Origin: an uncultured Aquimarina sp.
Lineage (GTDB): Bacteria; Bacteroidota; Bacteroidia; Flavobacteriales; Flavobacteriaceae
DNA: 64,000 nucleotides
NCBI GenBank assembly: GCA_947500545.1
Contig: CANMSO010000009.1
Span: 124,001-188,000 of the forward strand
Direction: 5' to 3'
Position 1 is the first letter of the stretch, and each line of letters begins with the position of its first letter. The notes under the pieces are model-generated. The model was not told the origin of the DNA. It made no database searches and saw only the letters and a list, made by a program, of their open reading frames with translations. Positions 29,513-39,036 of the stretch are shown piece after piece. The position numbers and the translations under genes are program-made.

Positions 29513-29590
29513 TCTAGATTGTTATTTATAATTTGTAGATCGCTAAGAAATATTTTTTAAGAATAATGCAGAAATAAGGAATGGCAAATA

Positions 29591-29616
29591 AAGTCCAGAT
29601 TGTTCTATCTGGACTT
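29591..29616. terminator. Perfect 10-bp hairpin
   Basis: AAGTCCAGAT (29591-29600) pairs with ATCTGGACTT (29607-29616) around a 6-base loop. No proper T tract follows on either strand, so it could be a weak terminator or a protein-binding palindrome. Confidence 0.4.
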
Positions 29617-29815
29617 ATTAAGAATGACAGAAGGTCTTTTTAGGTCACTTAGCCAAAATCAATATAATTTTTTGTGTAATACACAAGAGCACAATAGCAG
29701 ACTTGCGGTGTTAAGTTTCATTGTATTTAAATACAAAAATGATCTTAAAAGATAATCCTTGGCTCATTAAAATTAACTAATTTTATTGTATAACAAATAT
29801 TTACAAGACGATATT

Positions 29816-30226
29816 ATGAAATCAGAGAGTACCTATCATTATCAATTTGGCGCAGTTGTTAAAATTACTTTACGAGATGGCGAAGTATCAGAAGAAGAGA
29901 AAACCTTTTTGGATCATTTGGCCAAAATTTTAGGGATTTTGGGAGAAGAATATAATCACATCATGCAAAACTATCTCACCTATCCATTAGAACCTACTAC
30001 TACCCATAATGAGCGATTAGAAAGCATGTATACGTTAACAAAACTAATTTCTGAAGATCAAACCATTACTGGAGAACAGCAAACTATATGGTTAGAGCGA
30101 ATGGCCAAGGCGGTAGGTTTTACTCCGGGAAATGTTAAGTACATCGTTGCAAAATCATTAGCTGTTATTGAAAAGGGGGTAGATCAGGAAACGTATAAAA
30201 AGGAAATCAGGAATATTAATAAGTAA
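29816..30226 (+). CDS. TerB-like protein
   Basis: From the ATG at 29816 the product has 136 residues. An in-frame TTG at 29786 would add ten residues (YNKYLQDDI), but the ATG gives a more natural start. The protein is helical and acidic, with the TerB-like pattern of a helical bundle built around DGEVSEEEKTFLDHLAKILG (about residues 21-40) and a second half with SEDQTITGEQQTIWLERMAK. TerB-like proteins bind metal ions at membranes in tellurite or stress systems, but many relatives have no known function. It precedes the metallo-hydrolase gene by 38 bases on the same strand. Confidence 0.65.
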   Translation: MKSESTYHYQFGAVVKITLRDGEVSEEEKTFLDHLAKILGILGEEYNHIMQNYLTYPLEPTTTHNERLESMYTLTKLISEDQTITGEQQTIWLERMAKAVGFTPGNVKYIVAKSLAVIEKGVDQETYKKEIRNINK

Positions 30227-30264
30227 TCTATTATCATACCTGTTTCTGTAACTAAACTAGATGT

Positions 30265-31095
30265 ATGATCATAACATTTTACGGCACCAGAGGCTCTATA
30301 CCAATTTGTGAATCAGGTTTTCAAGAATTTGGTGGTAATACAACTTGTGTAACTGTATCAGGTAAGAAAGAAGGAGAAAGTGTACTCATTTTTGATGCAG
30401 GCACTGGGATTAGAAAACTAGGAAAAGAACTCATTTCAAAAAACTTTTCTCCTGGTAATAAGATTTTTCTCACCTTTTCACATTTCCATTGGGATCATAT
30501 TCAAGGATTTCCATTTTTTGCTCCAGCATATGATCTGAGCAAAGAAATCGAATTTTTTATTATTGGAGATGATGCTCCCGAAATTGATGATTTCAAAGAA
30601 ATACTAGCTAAACAAATGGAGAGCACTTACTTTCCTATAGGTATAGATGATATGGGAGCAAATTTTACGTTTACCGTGAATAAAGGTGATAAGGTTATCT
30701 TTGATGGAGGACAAATAACCGTTAACAAACACAAGCATCCTGGTGGAGCCTATGGTTATCGTCTAGAAGCTGAAGGAAAAGTGTTTGTCTACTGTACAGA
30801 CATAGAGCATGGAGATTCATTGGATCAAAGTGTTATTAACTTTTGTAACAATGCTGATGTACTAATTCATGACGCTCAATACACCCCAGAAGAACTACCA
30901 AGTCATAAAGGTTGGGGACATAGTAGTTGGGAACAAGCTATAGAAGTTGCTGAGGCTGCAAATGTAAAACAGCTATACCTCACGCACCATGACCCTGAGC
31001 ATAACGACGATTTCTTGAGAAAAGTAGAACGGCAATGTCAACAGCGCTTTACAAATTGTTTTTTAGCGCGTGAAGGTCAAGTGATCGAAATATAA
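30265..31095 (+). CDS. Metallo-beta-lactamase-fold hydrolase
   Basis: The 276-residue protein has the MBL fold with the zinc motif HFHWDH in TFSHFHWDHIQGFPFF, a downstream Asp in VFVYCTDIEHG and a His in YLTHHDPEHND. It belongs to the cytosolic branch that includes PhnP-, RNase Z- and cyclic-phosphodiesterase-like enzymes rather than to secreted beta-lactamases; no signal peptide is present. In the Thr/Gly-rich N terminus, TFYGTRGSIPICESGFQEFGG, the segment GTRGS is typical of this branch. The substrate cannot be told from sequence. Confidence 0.88.
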   Translation: MIITFYGTRGSIPICESGFQEFGGNTTCVTVSGKKEGESVLIFDAGTGIRKLGKELISKNFSPGNKIFLTFSHFHWDHIQGFPFFAPAYDLSKEIEFFIIGDDAPEIDDFKEILAKQMESTYFPIGIDDMGANFTFTVNKGDKVIFDGGQITVNKHKHPGGAYGYRLEAEGKVFVYCTDIEHGDSLDQSVINFCNNADVLIHDAQYTPEELPSHKGWGHSSWEQAIEVAEAANVKQLYLTHHDPEHNDDFLRKVERQCQQRFTNCFLAREGQVIEI

Positions 31096-31208
31096 GATTT
31101 TTCTATCGTAGGGATAAGAATAAAAACATACCCGAATAACAAAGCTAAATCAGTCTTTTTACTCTTTTTTTTTATTAAATTTAGAAACTAATCCACACCA
31201 CACAAATC

Positions 31209-31808
31209 TTGGCAATAAAAGACAAAGTATTACCAGATAAAAAATCCCGATGGCGTACAACTGCTGTTTTCCTCATAGCTGCCCTTATCGGCTTGGGACT
31301 ATTCATGGCTAAAGAGTCGGAAGTGGTATCTTATATGGGTGATAATCCACAAACATGCGTTAATTGTCACGTAATGACTCCGGTCTATAATAGCTGGATG
31401 CATAGCTCACATCGTGAATGGGCATCTTGTAATGATTGTCATGTGCCTCATGATAATATATTCAACAAATATTATTTTAAAGCCAAAGATGGCCTGTATC
31501 ATGCATCTATATTCACTTTACGCGCAGAGCCTGATGTGATTTTTATGCGAGAAGCCTCTCAGGAAGTTGTTCAGAATAATTGTATTCGTTGTCACGTACA
31601 ACAAGTAACCCAAACTAAGTATGACGGTTGGATAGATGGGCATGCAGCAGATAGAACAGATAGGCAGTGTTGGAGCTGTCATCGTGAAATACCACATGGG
31701 CGTAGTCATGGGGTTTCGACCATAAAATATAATATAGCTCCTATACCAACAGATGAAGTAGAGGCTGTTATTCCAAAATGGTTACAAAAAGAGATTGAAG
31801 AAAAATAA
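31209..31808 (+). CDS. nrfH: Cytochrome c nitrite reductase small subunit NrfH
   Basis: The 199-residue protein has one N-terminal membrane anchor (about residues 16-34) and four CxxCH haem motifs: CVNCH, CNDCH, CIRCH and CWSCH. This matches NrfH, the NapC/NirT-family quinol dehydrogenase that passes electrons from menaquinol to NrfA. The start is TTG at 31209; the next in-frame ATG lies inside the membrane helix, so the TTG is needed for the anchor. nrfA follows 12 bases downstream. Confidence 0.95.
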   Translation: MAIKDKVLPDKKSRWRTTAVFLIAALIGLGLFMAKESEVVSYMGDNPQTCVNCHVMTPVYNSWMHSSHREWASCNDCHVPHDNIFNKYYFKAKDGLYHASIFTLRAEPDVIFMREASQEVVQNNCIRCHVQQVTQTKYDGWIDGHAADRTDRQCWSCHREIPHGRSHGVSTIKYNIAPIPTDEVEAVIPKWLQKEIEEK

Positions 31809-31820
31809 ACATCTAGTATT

Positions 31821-33320
31821 ATGAAAAATAAGGTATTATTCATTGTTACTATTATCGTAGTATTTTTATTGGGATTACTGGCTTCCAGTATTATTAATAG
31901 AAAGTCTGAAGCAAAATACAAATATGTACCAAAAGTAGATATTAGTGAAAATGAACCTCGAAATGCAGTTTGGGGTGAAAATTTCCAAAAAGAATATCAA
32001 TCCTTTATTCAGACGGCTGATACTAGTTTTTCTAGCTACCAAGGAGGCTCTGCTATGCGTGATATGCTAGAAGAAGATCCACGTTTGGTAGTACTATTTG
32101 CTGGATATGGTTTTTCTAAAGACTATAATCAAGGACGTGGACATTCATACGCTATTGAAGATATCCATAATACATTAAGAACAGGAGGGCCAAAAGGAAA
32201 AGGCGACGGACCAATGCCAGCTACTTGTTGGACCTGTAAAAGTCCAGATGTACCCCGGTTGATGAATGAAATAGGAATTGCCGAATTTTATAAAGGAAAA
32301 TGGGCAGACAAAGGGGCAGAGATCGTAAACTCAATTGGTTGTGCTGATTGTCACGACCCTAAAAGCATGAAACTTCGTATTACCCGTCCTGCGTTAGTAG
32401 AAGCTTTTGATGCCATGGGTAAAGACATCAATAATGCAACACATCAGGAAATGCGTTCGTTGGTATGTGCACAATGCCATGTAGAGTACTATTTTGATAA
32501 AAATTTACCAGGAAAAGAAGGGACTCCATATCTCGTTTTTCCATGGAAAAACGGAATGGCTGTAGAAGATATGGAGAAATACTATGATGAGTTAGAGTTT
32601 AAAGACTGGACTCATAAAATTAGTAAAACCCCAATGTTAAAAGCACAACATCCCGGTTATGAAACTTATGTAACAGGTGTACACGCTGATCGTGGGGTAT
32701 CCTGTGCAGATTGCCATATGCCTTATAAAAGTGAAGGAGGGCAAAAATTTACGGATCATCACATACAATCTCCATTAAATAATATAGCGAATGCCTGCCA
32801 GGTATGTCATAGAGAAGAAGGTAGTAAATTAATGGCAAATGTATTTGAACGTCAACAAAAATCGACAGAAAACAGATTAAAATTAGAAGATTTACTCGTT
32901 AAAGCCCATATCGAAGCTAAAAAAGCATGGGATCTTGGGGCTACCGAAGAACAAATGGATGCTATTTTAACAGACATACGTCATGCACAATGGCGTTGGG
33001 ATTATGCTGCTGCTGCTCATGGTGCTTCTTTTCATTCTCCGGTAGAAACTGCTCGAGTTATAGGTGGTGGGTTAAATATTGCGCAAGAAGCTAGAGTAAA
33101 ACTAGCGCGCTTACTTGCTGATTTAGGACACAACCAACCTGTAGAAATGCCAGATATATCTTCTAAGGAAAAAGCTCAAGCTTATGTTGGTCTCGATATA
33201 GAAAAGTTAGAAGCAGAAAAAGAGGAGTTCAAAAAAACACTATTACCAAAGTGGCTAGAAGAAGCAAAAGCCAGAGAAGCAAAACTAGATGTAAAAACTG
33301 TTTCTATGCAAGAAGAATAA
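31821..33320 (+). CDS. nrfA: Ammonia-forming cytochrome c nitrite reductase NrfA
   Basis: The 499-residue periplasmic enzyme reduces nitrite to ammonium with six electrons. It has an N-terminal hydrophobic signal/anchor and five haem sites: the special CWTCK of the active-site haem, then CADCH, CAQCH, CADCH and CQVCH. The distal-ligand region HHIQSPL is present. Together with NrfH it forms the membrane-bound reductase. The gene is followed by a hairpin terminator, then the cytochrome c assembly gene. Presence suggests respiration on nitrite or nitrite detoxification when oxygen is low. Confidence 0.97.
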   Translation: MKNKVLFIVTIIVVFLLGLLASSIINRKSEAKYKYVPKVDISENEPRNAVWGENFQKEYQSFIQTADTSFSSYQGGSAMRDMLEEDPRLVVLFAGYGFSKDYNQGRGHSYAIEDIHNTLRTGGPKGKGDGPMPATCWTCKSPDVPRLMNEIGIAEFYKGKWADKGAEIVNSIGCADCHDPKSMKLRITRPALVEAFDAMGKDINNATHQEMRSLVCAQCHVEYYFDKNLPGKEGTPYLVFPWKNGMAVEDMEKYYDELEFKDWTHKISKTPMLKAQHPGYETYVTGVHADRGVSCADCHMPYKSEGGQKFTDHHIQSPLNNIANACQVCHREEGSKLMANVFERQQKSTENRLKLEDLLVKAHIEAKKAWDLGATEEQMDAILTDIRHAQWRWDYAAAAHGASFHSPVETARVIGGGLNIAQEARVKLARLLADLGHNQPVEMPDISSKEKAQAYVGLDIEKLEAEKEEFKKTLLPKWLEEAKAREAKLDVKTVSMQEE

Positions 33321-33350
33321 AACAATCGAATATATCCTTTTTACAAACAA

Positions 33351-33394
33351 GATATCCTCAGTAGTAAGCCTAATGAGGTTATCTTTCTTTTTTT
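33351..33394 (+). terminator. Terminator between nrfA and ccsBA
   Basis: GATATCCTCA (33351-33360) and TGAGGTTATC (33374-33383) form a stem with one mismatch, and a T-rich run follows to 33394. Because ccsBA starts at 33407, this may only partly end nrfHA transcription. Confidence 0.65.
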
Positions 33395-33406
33395 AAACAA
33401 CACATA

Positions 33407-36400
33407 ATGCACAAATTATATCGTTTTTTTTCCTCACCTAAATTGGCTGTTCTATTATTACTGCTTTTTGCAATTGCAATGGCTACTGCTACTTTTGTAG
33501 AAAATGATTTTGGTACCGCTACCGCCTGGAAAATCATCTACGACGCATGGTGGTTTGAACTCGTTATGATAGGACTTGGTATCTGTTTTGGTACTAATAT
33601 TTATAAATACAAACTTTGGAGAAAAGAGAAGTGGCCAATTCTTTTGTTTCATGTGGCATTTATCATTATTTTATTAGGTGCCGGTATTACGCGACATTCT
33701 TCTTATAGTGGTATTATGCGTATTAGGGAAGGAAGCGCTTCAAACCTTATAATTTCAGATCAAAATTATCTGCAAGCACACATTTCTGATGGAAGCAAGA
33801 CAAAAGTAATTCGAAAACAATTGAATTTCTCTCCAATCAGTGATAATGATTTTACGATAGAAACAGATTTTGACAATATACCTATACGCATTTCTCATAG
33901 CAAATTTGTTGCAGACGCTGTACCGGAAATAGTGGATGATATTGAAGGTGGAAATGCTCTTTTACAATTGGTTGTGTCGTCTGGAAATGGAAGACAAACG
34001 GTATTCTTGGAAGAAGGTGAAGTAGAAAGTATTGGTAAACACCATCATAAAGTTGGATATAATGCCAAAGAAGAAGGAATCATTAATATCATAGAAAAAG
34101 GTGGTGATTTTAGCGTAATATCGCCCCGAAATCTGGATTTCTTTATTATGGCTTCTCAAACTGCCGGGAAAATTAAGAAAGATAGTCTACAGCGATTAAC
34201 TTTACGTACTTTGTATCGTGATGGTGATGCCTCTTTTGTACCACTGTCCTTTCACCCTAGCGCAACTATAGAACTAGTAAGTGAATCCGAAAAACCAAAA
34301 GACAATGATAGAGCCAAAGATGATGCACTCATTGTTAATGTTCAGGTCGATGATCAAATAGAAAAGTCTTCATTATTATATCGAGAAGGTTTTTTGCCTA
34401 CAACACATCAGCTCGAATTAAATGGATTAACCATACAACTTTCTTATGGTGCACAACCACAAGAAGTACCCTTTTCAATACATCTTAATGATTTTCAATT
34501 AGAGCGATACCCGGGTTCTACAAGCCCTTCGGCATATGCAAGTGAGGTAACTATTATTGACAATAGCAAGAAGATACCATATCGAATCTTCATGAACAAT
34601 GTACTGGATTATAAAGGTTATCGATTTTTTCAGGCAAGCTATGATACCGATGAATTAGGAACCGTACTTTCTGTAAGTCATGATACTGCAGGAACCTGGA
34701 TTACTTACCTGGGATATTTACTAATGGGATTGGGGATGTTTTTCACATTGTTTGGAAAAAACTCAAGATTTCGATTGATCAATCAAAAATTAAGAAAACT
34801 AAAACAACATCAGATCGCTCCATTACTACTTTTTTTGTTCATCTCTACTTTCTGCAACGGAAATATAATTGAGCCTACTAAAGAACAACAACTCGTAGCA
34901 GAACAACAGATCGATGTATATCATGCCGACCTCTTTGGCCGATTGATGGTACAAGATCTAGATGGACGAATCAAACCCATAAATACGCTTGCCTCTGAGT
35001 TTTTGAGAAAGATATCGAGAAAACCTTATTTCAAATATTCAAACAATGGATCAAACATACGCTTAGATGCTAACCAGGCATTTTTGGCGATGCATGTAAA
35101 CCCAAATGCATGGCAACAAATCCCTTTGATTAAGATCGATCAAAAAAAAGGAGGAGTACTATTTAAGTCTTTAGTACTAAGTGAAGACGGTCTGGTCCCA
35201 TTTAATGCCCTGTTAGACGAAAAAGGAGCTTATATCTTGACCGAGGCAGTTGAAAAAGCTAATCTCAAGAAACCGGCAGAACGTAATGAATTTGACAAAG
35301 AAATAATAAAAGTAGATGAACGTTTCAATATATTGTACAATGTTTTTAGCGGGAACTATTTGAAGATTTTTCCTAATGGTAATGACAAGAACAACACTTG
35401 GTATAGTTATACCTATCATTTCAGGGATTTCCCAACTGAAGATGGCAAGTTTGTGCAAACAATTGTTCCTTCCTATTTTCAGGATATAGTTTCAAAAAAA
35501 TGGGAAGCAGCCACAGAGAAACTTTCGTATATAAAGACCTATCAAAATGTATTGGGTGCAGCTATTATCCCAAATAACAAAAGAGTAGCTGCAGAGTTAT
35601 GGTATAACGAGTTGAATCTCAATTTTTGGTTATTTCAGGTATTTTTTACCTTGGGGTTCATATTATTAGCACTTGCAATCACTAAAATTTTTGTTCAAAA
35701 AAAATCCATTGAATTGCTATGGAATATATTGATCATCCTATCGCTAATTTGTTTCTTGATGTTCACGGGAAACATACTATTAAGATGGTATGTAGCACAG
35801 CACGCACCTTGGAGCAATGGGTATGAGATGTTGGTTTTTGTAGCATGGGTGTTGATGCTTTGCGGGTTGATGACTTTTAGAAAATCTGATTTTGCATTGC
35901 CATTAGCTACTTTATTTTCGGGCGCATTATTATTTGTAAGCTATCTAGATTGGCTAAACCCAGAGATCACCAACCTTATGCCTGTTCTTAAATCTTCCTT
36001 TTGGTTAAAAGTACATGTTGCGACTATTATTAGTAGTTATGCACCATTGGCCTTATCTGCTATTTTGGGTCTAATGGCACTTATCTTGATGATTATAAAA
36101 ACAAATAAAACAAAGGCTCCTATTGAAATACGGATTAAAGAACTTACTTATATTAATGAAATATCCATGACCATTGGATTGTTTGTATTGGCAGTAGGAA
36201 CATTTTTGGGTGGTGTTTGGGCTAATGAGTCTTGGGGTCGTTACTGGGCATGGGACCCCAAAGAAACTTGGGCATTGATAAGTATTATCGTATATGCGGT
36301 AGTATTACATTTACGATTCATCCCAGGGTTGCAAAATCGATATGTATTGAATGTAGCCAGTACATTTGCTTTTTGGTCGATTATTATGACTTCTTTTGGA

Positions 36401-36550
36401 GTAAATTATTATTTATCAGGGCTTCATAGTTATGCAGCTGGAGATCCAATACCTATTCCTACTTTTGTTTATGTATTGGCAGTACTTATGATACTTATTG
36501 CAGTAACAGCGTATTTCAGGAATAAAAAAGGAAACTATAAACAAGCTTAG
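33407..36550 (+). CDS. ccsBA: Fused cytochrome c assembly protein CcsBA
   Basis: The 1047-residue integral membrane protein joins a ResB/CcsB half (first about 480 residues, with three early spans and a large periplasmic domain) to a CcsA half (last about 320 residues). The haem-handling WWD motif is visible as WGRYWAWDPKETW near residues 943-955. CcsBA of System II exports haem and attaches it to CxxCH motifs. Its position directly after nrfHA, whose products need nine haem attachments, fits a dedicated assembly role. A long periplasmic segment in the middle (about 485-735) is characteristic of the Bacteroidota fusion. Confidence 0.95.
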   Translation: MHKLYRFFSSPKLAVLLLLLFAIAMATATFVENDFGTATAWKIIYDAWWFELVMIGLGICFGTNIYKYKLWRKEKWPILLFHVAFIIILLGAGITRHSSYSGIMRIREGSASNLIISDQNYLQAHISDGSKTKVIRKQLNFSPISDNDFTIETDFDNIPIRISHSKFVADAVPEIVDDIEGGNALLQLVVSSGNGRQTVFLEEGEVESIGKHHHKVGYNAKEEGIINIIEKGGDFSVISPRNLDFFIMASQTAGKIKKDSLQRLTLRTLYRDGDASFVPLSFHPSATIELVSESEKPKDNDRAKDDALIVNVQVDDQIEKSSLLYREGFLPTTHQLELNGLTIQLSYGAQPQEVPFSIHLNDFQLERYPGSTSPSAYASEVTIIDNSKKIPYRIFMNNVLDYKGYRFFQASYDTDELGTVLSVSHDTAGTWITYLGYLLMGLGMFFTLFGKNSRFRLINQKLRKLKQHQIAPLLLFLFISTFCNGNIIEPTKEQQLVAEQQIDVYHADLFGRLMVQDLDGRIKPINTLASEFLRKISRKPYFKYSNNGSNIRLDANQAFLAMHVNPNAWQQIPLIKIDQKKGGVLFKSLVLSEDGLVPFNALLDEKGAYILTEAVEKANLKKPAERNEFDKEIIKVDERFNILYNVFSGNYLKIFPNGNDKNNTWYSYTYHFRDFPTEDGKFVQTIVPSYFQDIVSKKWEAATEKLSYIKTYQNVLGAAIIPNNKRVAAELWYNELNLNFWLFQVFFTLGFILLALAITKIFVQKKSIELLWNILIILSLICFLMFTGNILLRWYVAQHAPWSNGYEMLVFVAWVLMLCGLMTFRKSDFALPLATLFSGALLFVSYLDWLNPEITNLMPVLKSSFWLKVHVATIISSYAPLALSAILGLMALILMIIKTNKTKAPIEIRIKELTYINEISMTIGLFVLAVGTFLGGVWANESWGRYWAWDPKETWALISIIVYAVVLHLRFIPGLQNRYVLNVASTFAFWSIIMTSFGVNYYLSGLHSYAAGDPIPIPTFVYVLAVLMILIAVTAYFRNKKGNYKQA

Positions 36551-36581
36551 TTGTGCTACAATAGAGAACTAATCATTAAAA

Positions 36582-36716
36582 TTATAAATCCACCCATTTT
36601 TTGAACCCAGTAGCTTTAGCTTTACTTACTACAATACGTTCTTTTGAAACTGGACTTATATTGACAATCAATTTGCCATTAAAGTATTGTTTAAAGGTAG
36701 CATATGAAATTGTGAC
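36582..36716 (-). pseudogene. C-terminal remnant of a LytTR response regulator
   Basis: The minus strand encodes 44 residues ending in a stop at 36582, and the frame upstream is closed by a TAG directly before 36716. The residues FKQYFNGKLIVNISP and KERIVVSKAKATGFKKWVDL match the end of the LytTR DNA-binding domain (compare IVSRQKTSDFKEWM in the intact regulator at 14066). The receiver domain and most of the LytTR domain are missing, so this is a broken gene. Confidence 0.7.
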
Positions 36717-36811
36717 CTATTTCGAAATGAGTTTTAATTTATAAAATGGTATAATCGATGGAACTAAAGCCTGCTATTAGGATTAACTTTATAATTAGTG
36801 TTTGAAGTAAT

Positions 36812-36936
36812 ATTGATAAGATTATTCTCTTTTCTTTTGAAAAACTATAACGGAATTTCCTTTAGAATTCCGGACTATGAGATAGTCGTATAAACACTTC
36901 CAATTTTTCAAAAGAAAAGAGAATAATCTTATCAAT
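36812..36936. repeat. 33-bp perfect inverted repeat, MITE-like
   Basis: Bases 36812-36844 and 36904-36936 are perfect reverse complements (33 of 33), separated by 59 bases. The spacer has its own short palindromes: CGGAATT/AATTCCG (36851-36857 and 36866-36872) and GACTAT/ATAGTC. The 125-base size, long terminal inverted repeats and absence of coding capacity resemble a miniature inverted-repeat element, though no target duplication is evident. Confidence 0.7.
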
Positions 36937-37113
36937 TTTCAGGGTATTATACATTTTTTTAATCTCATTAAAATTGAATTTAAACACATCAAAAAGCTTA
37001 GATTGCCCAAATAAGGAAGGCTTCCCAGTGAATCACATATAATTGATTTTCAATTGTATATATCGATATTTCCGTTCTTTTTACATAATTATAAGTTAAC
37101 GATATGAGTTTTT

Positions 37114-37168
37114 GCGAACACTAAATATTTTCGTGTTTTAAAATATTTAGCGAACGTTCGCTTTTTTA
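37114..37168 (+). terminator. Alternative hairpins, one terminator-like
   Basis: CTAAATATTTT (37121-37131) pairs with AAAATATTTAG (37140-37150). The palindrome AGCGAACGTTCGCT (37149-37162), followed by a T run, looks like a terminator. GCGAAC at 37114-37119 can instead pair with GTTCGC at 37155-37160, enclosing the first stem. The two folds exclude each other, which suggests either attenuation or a strong terminator upstream of aceA. Confidence 0.5.
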
Positions 37169-37244
37169 TTCAAAAACTTTTTTATAATATTGTCCTGTAA
37201 TTAATCATCTATGATGAATAGTAAATTATTAATACAGTAAAAAA

Positions 37245-37355
37245 ATGGAAATGATGAAATCTCAAGTAAAAACTAAAACACTGGTTACAAATTGGGCTAT
37301 TAACAATACGATTGATTATAACACGTATGATTACAGTGCGCAGACAAAACAATAG
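37245..37355 (+). CDS. 36-residue open frame upstream of aceA
   Basis: An ATG at 37245 opens 36 codons (MEMMKSQVKTKTLVTNW...) ending at TAG 37355, 48 bases before aceA. The product has no recognisable family. It may be a small protein, a leader peptide, or a chance frame. Position after the hairpins at 37114-37168 and on the aceA strand is the only support. Confidence 0.3.
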   Translation: MEMMKSQVKTKTLVTNWAINNTIDYNTYDYSAQTKQ

Positions 37356-37403
37356 TTTAAAATAAAGACATTAACCTTAAAATAAAACTTAAAAAGTAAC
37401 ATT

Positions 37404-39014
37404 ATGAGTAATTATAATTCAGCCCTTGACATTGTACGTAAACTAAAGGCAAAACATGGAAATACATGGGCAACCATAAGTCCAGAAAATGCAGCACGTA
37501 TTGCTGTACAAAATAGATTTAAAACAGGATTAGATATTGCTAAGTACACAGCGGCTATCATGCGTAAAGACATGGCAGAATATGATGCCAATAGTGTAAA
37601 CTATACACAATCATTAGGTTGCTGGCACGGTTTTGTAGCACAACAAAAAATGATTGCTGTAAAAAAACATAAAGGCACGACAGATAAATCATACTTATAT
37701 CTTTCTGGTTGGATGGTAGCGGCATTACGTTCAGAGTTAGGACCTTTACCAGATCAGTCAATGCACGAAAAAACTTCGGTTCCTAAGTTAATCGAAGAGA
37801 TATATACGTTCTTACGTCAAGCCGATGCAGTAGAATTAAATGATCTTTTTCGTCGTCTAGATGCTGGAGAAGATGTTCAAGCTGAAATCGATAATTTTGA
37901 AACACATGTTGTACCAATCATTGCCGATATTGATGCAGGTTTTGGTAACGAAGAAGCAACGTATCTTTTAGCTAAAAAAATGATTGAAGCTGGTGCTTGT
38001 GCCCTTCAAATCGAAAATCAAGTATCTGATGCTAAGCAATGTGGTCACCAAGATGGTAAAGTAACAGTACCACATGAAGATTTTATCGCTAAGATAAATG
38101 CACTTCGATATGCTTTCTTAGAACTAGGTGTAGAGGAAGGTGTAATTGTTGCTAGAACAGACTCTGAAGGTGCTGGTTTAACACAAAAACTACCTGTATC
38201 TACAGAGGAAGGCGACTTAGCTTCACAGTATATGGATTTTGTTGAAGCAGAAGAAGTTCGTTTAGATGAAGTGAATCAAAATGATGTATTATTTAAGCGT
38301 GATGGTAAATTGGTTCGTCCTGTACGTATGCCAAACGGATTGTATAAATTTAAAGAAGGATCTAATATTGATCGCGTTGTATTAGATTGTGTTACAAGTC
38401 TAGAGAATGGTGCAGATTTATTATGGATCGAGACTCCAACACCAAATGTGAAGCAAATTGCACATATGGTAAACCGAGTTAAGGAAAAGGTACCTAATGC
38501 AAAATTAGTATACAACAATTCTCCATCTTTTAATTGGACGCTTAATTTCCGTCAACAGGCATTTGATGCTATGGTAGAAGCAGGAGAAGATGTATCTGCC
38601 TATAATAGAGCTGAACTAATGGAAGCAAATTACGATGGTACTGAATTATCAAACAGAGCAGATGAAATGATTCGTATGTTCCAAGCAGAAGCGTCTCGTG
38701 ATGCTGGTGTATTCCATCACTTAATTACGCTACCAACATATCACACAACTGCATTGCATATGAATGATCTTGTAGAAGGTTATTTTGGAGACATGGGAAT
38801 GTTGGCTTATGTAGGTTCTGTTCAACGTCAAGAAATACGAAAAGGTGTTTCTTGTGTAAAACACCAACGTATGGCAGGATCTGACTTAGGAGATGATCAT
38901 AAAACCTTCTTTGCAGGTGAAAAAGCCTTAAAAGCTGGTGGTGAGAAAAACACTAGTAATCAATTTGAAGTTAAAACAAGTGCTAAAGAACCAGAAATGG
39001 CTTTAGATAAATAA
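37404..39014 (+). CDS. aceA: Isocitrate lyase
   Basis: The 536-residue enzyme splits isocitrate into succinate and glyoxylate, the first step of the glyoxylate bypass for growth on acetate or fatty acids. The catalytic cysteine motif appears as KQCGHQDGK (the longer subfamily; short isocitrate lyases have KKCGH), with SLGCWHGF near the N terminus and NNSPSFNWT for substrate binding. Length fits the long subfamily. A strong terminator follows. Malate synthase, often the neighbour of aceA, is not in this window. Confidence 0.97.
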   Translation: MSNYNSALDIVRKLKAKHGNTWATISPENAARIAVQNRFKTGLDIAKYTAAIMRKDMAEYDANSVNYTQSLGCWHGFVAQQKMIAVKKHKGTTDKSYLYLSGWMVAALRSELGPLPDQSMHEKTSVPKLIEEIYTFLRQADAVELNDLFRRLDAGEDVQAEIDNFETHVVPIIADIDAGFGNEEATYLLAKKMIEAGACALQIENQVSDAKQCGHQDGKVTVPHEDFIAKINALRYAFLELGVEEGVIVARTDSEGAGLTQKLPVSTEEGDLASQYMDFVEAEEVRLDEVNQNDVLFKRDGKLVRPVRMPNGLYKFKEGSNIDRVVLDCVTSLENGADLLWIETPTPNVKQIAHMVNRVKEKVPNAKLVYNNSPSFNWTLNFRQQAFDAMVEAGEDVSAYNRAELMEANYDGTELSNRADEMIRMFQAEASRDAGVFHHLITLPTYHTTALHMNDLVEGYFGDMGMLAYVGSVQRQEIRKGVSCVKHQRMAGSDLGDDHKTFFAGEKALKAGGEKNTSNQFEVKTSAKEPEMALDK

Positions 39015-39036
39015 AACTTGCGTTGAAGTTTTTTAT

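Larger units (their letters stand above)
29236..29785. other. Intergenic stretch with a gene remnant and a hairpin
   Basis: This stretch of 550 bases separates the efflux operon from the TerB-like gene. It holds a 31-codon frame that is only a signal peptide (29417-29512, minus strand) and a perfect hairpin at 29591-29616. The rest is AT-rich with no recognisable feature. Confidence 0.5.
36551..37403. other. Decayed intergenic region upstream of aceA
   Basis: These 850 bases hold a LytTR gene remnant (36582-36716), a long inverted-repeat element (36812-36936), two nested hairpins (37114-37168) and a small frame (37245-37355), each listed separately. The remainder is AT-rich and unassigned, including a near-palindrome around 37037-37061. 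Confidence 0.6.

Noticed and set aside
36812..36936. Insertion-sequence ends
   Set aside because: The spacer is only 59 bases with no transposase remnant and no target-site duplication could be found, so it is listed only as a repeat.
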